Part shown: piece after piece, positions 21,109-25,662 of the stretch
Layout: the number at the start of each line of letters is the position of its first letter
Numbering within the stretch: the stretch's first letter is position 1
Virus record (IMG/VR): IMGVR_UViG_3300036715_000627
Location: 1-25,662 of that record
Strand: one strand, 5' to 3'
Source: a virus
DNA: 25,662 nt
Program-made: the position numbers and the translations under genes
Notes under the pieces: generated by a model
The model's input: the letters and a program-made list of their open reading frames with translations, nothing else
Database searches by the model: none
Told to the model about the DNA's origin: nothing

Positions 21109-21339
21109 ATGAGATTACATACGCTACACTACACAGCAAAAGAAACAAACGGGTTAAAGGTAGAATGGTTCGGCACCGAACGCGAGGCGATACAGCGCCG
21201 GGGGGAACTGTTTGCGTCGGGGGTTTGCGTGGGACTTAAACGCCAGCAGATGATATACCCGGTCGATGTACCGACGAAGAAAGAAGACTTGCTGAACTGG
21301 TTGCGCGACCAGGAAGCACAACGCGATGCACGTGGTTAA
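21109..21339 (+). CDS. Hypothetical protein, 76 aa
   Basis: I chose ATG 21109 for its ribosome site CAGGAGAG; an in-frame ATG at 21049 would add 20 residues but has only a weak site and overlaps the previous gene. The product (MRLHTLHYTAKETNGLKVEW...) has WFGTEREAIQRRGELFASG and ends in an acidic and basic helix. Such short 'F.t..eA..rr.eL' proteins are common in phages and have no known role. Confidence 0.6.
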   Translation: MRLHTLHYTAKETNGLKVEWFGTEREAIQRRGELFASGVCVGLKRQQMIYPVDVPTKKEDLLNWLRDQEAQRDARG

Positions 21340-21348
21340 GGATACAGC

Positions 21349-21561
21349 ATGGACGGATTAGACAAGGCCGCGGACCCAATAGACCACTCAGCCAATATGC
21401 AGGCGAAGATGGAACAAGCGCAGGTAGACAGCATACGTAGGGAAGCGCAGAAGCCTATACCTACGTCCAAGGTGTGCCTGTATTGCGCGGAACCAACAGA
21501 AGCAGGAGCACGATGGTGCAATGGGTTCTGTAGGGATAGGTGGCAGGCAGGTAGGAGGTAG
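21349..21561 (+). CDS. Small zinc-finger protein (DksA/TraR-like layout)
   Basis: A 70-residue protein. The N-terminal helix (DPIDHSANMQAKMEQAQVDS) resembles the start of phage TraR/DksA-like proteins (D.iD.A). The second part has a four-cysteine zinc ribbon, C43/C46 (KVCLYCAEP) and C57/C61 (RWCNGFCRDRW). TraR-like proteins bind the RNA polymerase secondary channel, whereas RWCN..CRDRW is more like general phage zinc ribbons, so function is open. AAGGA precedes the ATG by 6 bp. Confidence 0.65.
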   Translation: MDGLDKAADPIDHSANMQAKMEQAQVDSIRREAQKPIPTSKVCLYCAEPTEAGARWCNGFCRDRWQAGRR

Positions 21562-21565
21562 CATA

Positions 21566-21796
21566 GTGGTAGATATTATATGGCCGCGGGAGCGCACCCG
21601 GCACCGCCAAGAAGTTGCCCGTATACTACGGGAGATTGCTAGTGGGGCTGTTACAGAAATAGACCTAGCCGCGATACACAATTTCTGCATGGTATCGTTG
21701 CAGGTACAGCACAAGATAAACCGCAACACATGGAAGGCGGCAGAGCGAGACGCGATAACGATAGCGTTCCTACGCGACGCCGTAGAGGACGTGTAG
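21566..21796 (+). CDS. Hypothetical protein with GTG start (76 aa)
   Basis: A GTG at 21566 has a near-perfect ribosome site AGGAGGT 6 bp upstream, which decides the start; the frame is open further 5' but only inside the previous gene. The product (MVDIIWPRERTRHRQEVARI...) is helical and mixed in charge. No domain recognised. The stop codon is followed one base later by the -35 box of promoter P5. Confidence 0.65.
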   Translation: MVDIIWPRERTRHRQEVARILREIASGAVTEIDLAAIHNFCMVSLQVQHKINRNTWKAAERDAITIAFLRDAVEDV

Positions 21797-21797
21797 A

Positions 21798-21826
21798 TTG
21801 ACGTAGCGTGGTATATAAGGCATAAT
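21798..21826 (+). promoter_or_regulatory. Rightward promoter P5 (replication block)
   Basis: TTGACG (21798-21803), a 17-bp spacer and CATAAT (21821-21826). The spacer ends GTATATAAGG, the same as promoter P4. It drives the DUF3310, DNA polymerase and nuclease genes. Confidence 0.85.
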
Positions 21827-21855
21827 AGCAGTTCTAACCAGAGGGAGAAGTAAAG

Positions 21856-22176
21856 ATGAAATATACAGCGATAAACCGCGGGCACAAGCCTATCAGTACG
21901 CTTGAGGAAATGCTACGTGACCGTGCCGAGAGTATAAGCCCCGAGCCTACGTCGGCAAAGGATAGACAAGTAGGTGGTGACCACTACAAAAAGCTGGGGG
22001 CATATCAACCTTGGGAGGTGCTAGAGCATTGGCTAACACCCGAGGAGTTCCGTGGGTATATGAAAGGTACAGCCATTGCGTATCTAGCCCGTGAGAGAGA
22101 CAAGGGCGGCAATATGGACGTAGCCAAGGCAACGCACACCCTGCAGGGGTTCCTTGAAACATTGAATAAGGAATAG
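21856..22176 (+). CDS. DUF3310 protein (SaV-like)
   Basis: A 106-residue protein with the DUF3310 pattern: DRQVGGDHYKKLG (37-48), YQPWEVLEHW (50-59), YMKGTAIAYLAR (68-79), then DKGGNMDVAKA (82-92). In T7-like phages a relative (gp1.7) acts in nucleotide metabolism as a thymidylate kinase-type enzyme, but DUF3310 as a whole lacks a proven function. Its place just before the DNA polymerase fits nucleotide supply. Ribosome site GAGGGAGAAG; it is the first gene behind P5. Confidence 0.88.
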   Translation: MKYTAINRGHKPISTLEEMLRDRAESISPEPTSAKDRQVGGDHYKKLGAYQPWEVLEHWLTPEEFRGYMKGTAIAYLARERDKGGNMDVAKATHTLQGFLETLNKE

Positions 22177-22178
22177 CC

Positions 22179-24059
22179 ATGGATATTGTGACGTTGGACT
22201 TCGAGACGTACTACGGGGCAGACTTCACACTATCTAAGCTAACCACAGAAGCCTACGTGCGTGACCCTCGGTTCGAGGTTATCATGTGCGGGGTTAAGCG
22301 GAACGATGAGCCTGGGTACTGGGTGGATGCACCAGATGTAGCAACACATTTGCGGTCGATGAACCTTGAGAACCGCGGTGTGCTGGCACACCATGCACAC
22401 TTCGATGGGTTGATACTATCCCACCACTATGGCATTAAGCCGAAGGCGTGGTTCGATACACTGTCCATGGCACGGGCTATTCATGGTGCTAACGGTGGAA
22501 TATCACTGGCAAAGTTAGCGGAGCGATACGGGATAGGCGCCAAGGGCAATGAGGTAATACACGCTAAAGACCTGCACAGGAAGGACTTTAGCCCAAGTAC
22601 CATAAAGAAGTACGGCGCGTACTGCGTACAGGATTGTGACTTGGAGCGTGCGCTGTTCCTCCAGCTTATTCCACACTTCTGTAAGGGGGAATTAAAGCTG
22701 ATCGACCTGATGATACGGATGTTTACCGAACCAGTGTTACAGATAGATGCACCTATGCTGGAGGAATACGCACAAGATATTAGGGCGGAGAAGGTTTCAC
22801 TGCTACTGCAGGCGGGTATACAGCTTACGGACGTAATGAGTAACGATAAGTTTGCTATAGCATTGCAGAACCTTGGGGTAGTACCACCGCTCAAGGTTAG
22901 TCTGACCACTGGTAAAGAGACGTACGCTTTCGCTAAGACTGACCCCGCAATGGAGGCACTGGCGGAGCACCCAGACGAAGTAGTGCAGGCGCTTATCGCC
23001 GCTCGGTTGAAGAACAGGTCGACCATTAACGAGACCCGAGCACAGCGCATGATCGACATGATTAGGCGTGGGCCAGCCCCAGTATACCTAAAGTATTATG
23101 GCGCATCAGGAACAGGCCGAGCTTCGGGTGGCGACAAGATGAACTGGCAGAACTTCGGTAGGGGAGGTAAGCTACGCAAGTCAGTTATGGCACCGCCGGG
23201 GCATGAGATTGTGGTAGGGGACTCATCCAACATCGAGGCGCGGGTGCTGGACGTGCTGGCGGGGCAGGAAGATGCTGTGCAGGTGTATAGGGATAATGAT
23301 GCGGGTATTGGACCCGATACATACTGTGTGCTTGCTGGTAAGATATACCACAGGGTCGTTACCAAGGCTGATAAGGATGAGCGACAGTTAGGTAAAGTCG
23401 CTAAGTTAGGTCTAGGGTATGGCATGGGTGCCGTGAAGTTTGTCTCAGCAGTTCGTGCCATGGCTAGGAAAGTAATTAGTGAGGACATGTCGGCGTCCGT
23501 GGTATCGGTGTACCGAAGCACTCACCCACACGTCATCATGCTGTGGAAACGGGCGGAAGATTCGCTCAAGTGGATACAGAAGGGTGTTGAGGGTCAGGCT
23601 ATCGACCCCATGGGGATAGTGGTAACCTGCAAAGAGGGGATACTCCTGCCCAACGGCATGAAGATTCGCTACCCAGACTTGAAGTACAAGCCTAAAGCGT
23701 TCGGGATGGACGTCCCAGATGCAGGCTGGACGTTCTGGAATGGTAAGGCCAGAGAGAAGATATACGGTGGTAAGGTAGTTGAGAACATCGTGCAAGCGCT
23801 GGCTCGTATCGTCGTTATGGACCAGACCCTGCTAATCGCTGAATGGTGCGCTAAGAAGGCATCCACAGCCTCCGCAGGGCAGGAATACCGAGTCGTGTTG
23901 TCAGTCCACGACGAGGCAGTATCAGTTGTACCAACGCAAGACGCGGTGGAGTGTTTGGAGTTTACTAACTGGGCACTGCGTCAACCGCCCAAGTGGATGC
24001 CAAACCTGCCACTATTTTCAGAAGGCGGTATCGGCGCTCGCTATGGCGACGCTAAATAA
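22179..24059 (+). CDS. DNA polymerase, family A, with 3'-5' exonuclease
   Basis: The phage replicative polymerase, 626 residues. The exonuclease domain has Exo I DFE (D7, E9), Exo II HFDG (D76) and Exo III YCVQD (Y148, D152). In the polymerase domain motif A is VVGDSSNIEARVL (D348), motif B is ERQLGKVAKLGLGYG (R402 to G415), and motif C is SVHDEAV (H577-E579). All catalytic residues are present, so proofreading and synthesis should both work. No helicase or primase is fused. Ribosome site AAGGA; the start is 2 bp after the preceding stop. A palindrome-like sequence falls in the Exo II region. Confidence 0.95.
   Translation: MDIVTLDFETYYGADFTLSKLTTEAYVRDPRFEVIMCGVKRNDEPGYWVDAPDVATHLRSMNLENRGVLAHHAHFDGLILSHHYGIKPKAWFDTLSMARAIHGANGGISLAKLAERYGIGAKGNEVIHAKDLHRKDFSPSTIKKYGAYCVQDCDLERALFLQLIPHFCKGELKLIDLMIRMFTEPVLQIDAPMLEEYAQDIRAEKVSLLLQAGIQLTDVMSNDKFAIALQNLGVVPPLKVSLTTGKETYAFAKTDPAMEALAEHPDEVVQALIAARLKNRSTINETRAQRMIDMIRRGPAPVYLKYYGASGTGRASGGDKMNWQNFGRGGKLRKSVMAPPGHEIVVGDSSNIEARVLDVLAGQEDAVQVYRDNDAGIGPDTYCVLAGKIYHRVVTKADKDERQLGKVAKLGLGYGMGAVKFVSAVRAMARKVISEDMSASVVSVYRSTHPHVIMLWKRAEDSLKWIQKGVEGQAIDPMGIVVTCKEGILLPNGMKIRYPDLKYKPKAFGMDVPDAGWTFWNGKAREKIYGGKVVENIVQALARIVVMDQTLLIAEWCAKKASTASAGQEYRVVLSVHDEAVSVVPTQDAVECLEFTNWALRQPPKWMPNLPLFSEGGIGARYGDAK
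22375..22394 (+). repeat. 20-bp palindrome-like copy 15 in the polymerase gene
   Basis: GCGGTGTGCTGGCACACCAT. The inner stem (3-18) is intact and the outer pair is lost. It codes GVLAHH before the Exo II Asp, so it may be kept by protein constraint rather than by hairpin function. Confidence 0.55.
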
Positions 24060-24073
24060 TGAGGGAGTATAGT

Positions 24074-24271
24074 ATGGACACAAACACACAAGACAGCGGC
24101 ATACACGGGCCAGAACTAGTCCACATGGCAGAGAAATTATTGGCAGCGTATAACGCCCTTGCCGCTGAACGAGGGATAGCCAATACAACAGAGGCGCGTT
24201 TGGCAAACAAGCTACGCGCTAAAATCGCGGAGACCCGTGAACTGTACGGTATGCAGAAAGGGGGTGTGTAA
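24074..24271 (+). CDS. Small helical hypothetical protein (65 aa)
   Basis: The ATG at 24074 has GAGGGAG 6 bp upstream, which favours it over the ATG at 24059 that overlaps the polymerase stop. The product has a helical look (PELVHMAEKLLAAYNALAAE and ARLANKLRAKIAETRELYGM). No motif recognised. The last base pair is shared with the next gene (TAATG). Confidence 0.6.
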   Translation: MDTNTQDSGIHGPELVHMAEKLLAAYNALAAERGIANTTEARLANKLRAKIAETRELYGMQKGGV

Positions 24272-24465
24272 TGGCGTTTTTCCTAGAGAGCACTCGTAAG
24301 CCCGGACTGCGGTACAGGGTAGCTAAGCTGGATAAGGCTACCATGCGAGCCACTCTGGTCGGGGAGTTGAACGTACCATTTGAGCGTGTGCTGGATGCGG
24401 CGTCGCTTGAGAAATATGGATACAAAATAGTGAAGGTGCCTGATGAGGCTGTGGCTAAAGCATAG
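24271..24465 (+). CDS. Small hypothetical protein, paralogue A (64 aa)
   Basis: TAATG overlap with the preceding gene, with AAGGGGGTG upstream. The product (MAFFLESTRKPGLRYRVAKL...) shares with the next gene the layout Y.V, then ATLVGELNV (against GTIQGKLDV), then L.K.GY..V at the end. A beta-rich fold is likely. Function unknown. Confidence 0.6.
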   Translation: MAFFLESTRKPGLRYRVAKLDKATMRATLVGELNVPFERVLDAASLEKYGYKIVKVPDEAVAKA

Positions 24466-24637
24466 CACCGACACTACGCACATATACGAGGTGCTGGCGT
24501 ACAATCCAGTTACCCATGTAGGTACAATCCAAGGTAAACTAGACGTGTATGAGACACCGTTGTGGCCATACATGTTGAAGCGAAGTGGATACACCTACGT
24601 TACGGAGAACGATCATGCCCAGCAGCCCCTCGTATAA
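24443..24637 (+). CDS. Small hypothetical protein, paralogue B (64 aa)
   Basis: Starts 23 bp inside the preceding gene with AAGGTG upstream. It aligns with it along its whole length (YEVLAYNPVTHVGTIQGKLD, then LKRSGYTYV), so the two probably came from a tandem duplication. It overlaps the following HNH gene by 23 bp. Confidence 0.6.
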   Translation: MRLWLKHSTDTTHIYEVLAYNPVTHVGTIQGKLDVYETPLWPYMLKRSGYTYVTENDHAQQPLV

Positions 24638-24881
24638 ACGCGACTATACGCAAGAGACAAAAACTTCCCATGCTCGTGGGGAGAAACCAAAGACCGTGCT
24701 ACGCAACAAAGCCCGGCGGCTCATGCTTAAAAAAGGCATGGTAAAGCCCGGCCAAGATGTAGACCACAAAGTGCCATTGAGCAAAGGCGGAACAAACAGC
24801 CCAAGCAATTTACGCGCCCGTGCCCCCGCAGCAAACCGAGGGTACCCGCGTAACCCAGATGGGTCAATGAAGGGAAATTGA
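24615..24881 (+). CDS. Small HNH-type endonuclease (88 aa)
   Basis: The ATG at 24615 has CGGAGAA upstream. The product is basic (RNKARRLMLKKGMVKPG) with the HNH-type core DVDHKVPLSKGGTNSPSNLR (48-67; D50-H51, N61, N65) and then APAANRGYPRNPDGS. This short form without zinc-binding cysteines is common in phage replication regions, where it may act as a nicking or structure-specific nuclease or be a reduced homing nuclease. Base composition is like the phage core, so it does not look like a recent arrival. The next gene starts directly after the stop (TGAATG). Confidence 0.85.
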   Translation: MPSSPSYKRDYTQETKTSHARGEKPKTVLRNKARRLMLKKGMVKPGQDVDHKVPLSKGGTNSPSNLRARAPAANRGYPRNPDGSMKGN

Positions 24882-25565
24882 ATGAAGCCGTTAGCGTGGA
24901 GTCATAGCGCACTGAACGACTTTATGACCTGCCCCAAAGCGTATTTCCATAAGCGCATCGCTAAAGATGTACAGGATGTGCCGGGGGAAGCGGCAACGTG
25001 GGGCGACAGGGTACATAAGGCGTTCGAGGCATACTTGAAAGGGGTCGATGGCGCCGAAGTAGATGTACGACTCGACCCCGAGCTGGAGATATATAAAGGC
25101 TATCTGGATGAGATAGCAGCTCGTCCGGGGGTAATGTATGTCGAGCAACAGCTGGCAATCAACAAGCAGATGGAACCGTGCGGCTGGTTCGATAAGGACG
25201 TGTGGATGCGGGGTATCATTGACGTACTACACGTGGATGGAGATACCGGCACGGTGCTTGACCACAAAACGGGCAAGCCGAAGAACGACCCGAGGCAGCT
25301 CAAACTATTCGCGCTGTTGGTATTTATCCACCATCCGGAAGTGCAGGTTTGTAACTCGGAGTTTCAATGGTTGAAGTTCGGCACTACCGATAGCGCACGG
25401 TATTTGCGTAGCCAAGAAGCGGAACTGTGGCAGGAGATGCTACCAGACCTACTACGGTATCGTATGGCGTTCAAACTAGAAGTGTTTAACCCTAGACCAT
25501 CAGGGTTGTGTAATGGGTGGTGCCCGGTGAAGCAGTGCCAGCACTGGAAACCGAAACGTAACTGA
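24882..25565 (+). CDS. Cas4/RecB-like PD-(D/E)XK nuclease with likely Fe-S cluster
   Basis: A 227-residue exonuclease-like protein. The N-terminal start WSHSALNDFMTCPKAYFHKR (6-25) is the RecB/Cas4-type first helix, then GDRVHKAFEAYL (41-52; H45), WMRGIIDVLHVD (108-119; D114) and TVLDHKTGKPK (124-134; D127, K129), which together form the PD-(D/E)XK core. Cysteines C17, C210, C214 and C219 (LCNGWCPVKQCQHW) have the one-plus-three layout used for a 4Fe-4S cluster in Cas4, AddB and Dna2. No CRISPR array or cas1/cas2 is present, so a recombination or end-processing role with the polymerase is more likely than spacer acquisition. Confidence 0.87.
   Translation: MKPLAWSHSALNDFMTCPKAYFHKRIAKDVQDVPGEAATWGDRVHKAFEAYLKGVDGAEVDVRLDPELEIYKGYLDEIAARPGVMYVEQQLAINKQMEPCGWFDKDVWMRGIIDVLHVDGDTGTVLDHKTGKPKNDPRQLKLFALLVFIHHPEVQVCNSEFQWLKFGTTDSARYLRSQEAELWQEMLPDLLRYRMAFKLEVFNPRPSGLCNGWCPVKQCQHWKPKRN
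25451..25462 (+). repeat. Second dispersed motif (in gene)
   Basis: ACTACGGTATCG near the 3' end of the Cas4-like gene, read in a different frame from other coding copies (LLRYR). The most distant copy from the hairpin-rich block. Confidence 0.45.
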
Positions 25566-25575
25566 ACCAAAAAAT

Positions 25576-25603
25576 CCCCGCCGAACCGTGAGGTAAGGCG
25601 AGG
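25576..25603 (+). other. Structured RNA hairpin with GNRA loop
   Basis: CCCCGCC, GA, ACC, loop GTGA, GGT, AA, GGCGAGG. The outer stem has six of seven pairs, the GA/AA internal loop could form sheared pairs, and the inner ACC/GGT stem is capped by a GNRA-type tetraloop. It lies between the Cas4-like gene and the next ribosome site. There is no T-run, so it is not a terminator. It may be a leader control structure. Confidence 0.45.
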
Positions 25604-25627
25604 CAAAGGACTCAACGAGGGAGATGA

Positions 25628-25662
25628 GTGCTTCAATTAGAGCATATCCCGTCGCGTCTGTC
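25628..25662 (+). CDS. Start of a gene running off the right edge
   Basis: A GTG at 25628 lies 7 bp after GAGG and opens a frame (VLQLEHIPSRLS) that runs to the window edge. The ATG at 25624, in another frame (MSASIRAYPVASV), sits too near the ribosome site. A gene must start about here, but its identity cannot be read from 11 codons. Confidence 0.4.
   Translation, partial: MLQLEHIPSRL

Noticed and set aside
24882-25565. Cas4-like gene as part of a phage CRISPR-Cas system
   Set aside because: No array, cas1, cas2 or effector gene is visible, and stand-alone Cas4-like nucleases are common in phages.

Overview
The window is a stretch of a tailed double-stranded DNA phage genome (Caudoviricetes). 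The evidence is a large and a small terminase, a portal, a scaffold-like protein and the first 124 codons of a major capsid protein of the phage N4 gp56 family, plus a phage-type family A DNA polymerase. I see no integrase, lysogeny repressor, rRNA or tRNA gene. The promoters match the sigma-70 consensus closely (TTGACA, 17 bp, TATAAT or near), so the phage probably relies on a host sigma-70-type RNA polymerase. The host cannot be named from the sequence, and tail type is not visible.

Left arm (1-6158, minus strand): a packaging and head operon read in the order zinc-ribbon protein, small terminase, large terminase, portal, a small gene overlapping the portal 3' end by 197 bp, scaffold-like protein, a short protein with a 12-bp tandem repeat, and the major capsid protein, which runs off the left edge. 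A consensus promoter at 6165-6193 places its start site almost exactly on the first ATG, which predicts a leaderless message.

Divergent control region (6159-6513): between the leftward promoter and the first rightward promoter lie two copies of a 45-bp element.

Right arm (6514-25662, plus strand): tightly packed, mostly small genes with ATGA or TAATG overlaps. The first block (6.5-7.9 kb) ends in two tandem terminators. It is followed by about 1.1 kb without genes (7971-9062), which holds hairpin copies, short repeats and three helically phased direct repeats just upstream of a strong promoter. From 9.06 to 16.5 kb comes an accessory block built around a DUF3150-like protein, a MoxR-type AAA+ ATPase and a protein joining an HExxH metallopeptidase-like domain to a VWA/MIDAS domain, with three paralogous small proteins around the last. 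From 16.6 to 21.8 kb are small genes, including a MazG-like pyrophosphohydrolase and an AT-richer island with an HNH-AP2 homing endonuclease. From a new promoter at 21.8 kb comes a replication block: DUF3310 protein, DNA polymerase A with 3'-5' exonuclease, an HNH nuclease and a Cas4-like PD-(D/E)XK nuclease with four cysteines suited to an iron-sulfur cluster.

The most striking signal is a 20-bp palindrome found about 15 times, almost all between 6.4 and 15.5 kb. It sits in the 5' leaders of key right-arm genes. The intergenic copies vary in a way that preserves pairing (A-U, G-C or G.U) in RNA of the coding sense, while copies inside genes break pairing. This points to an RNA hairpin family, perhaps a processing, stability or binding site, that punctuates the AAA+/VWA operon. 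Together with the AAA+/VWA/DUF3150 cassette it is the best candidate here for an undescribed system.
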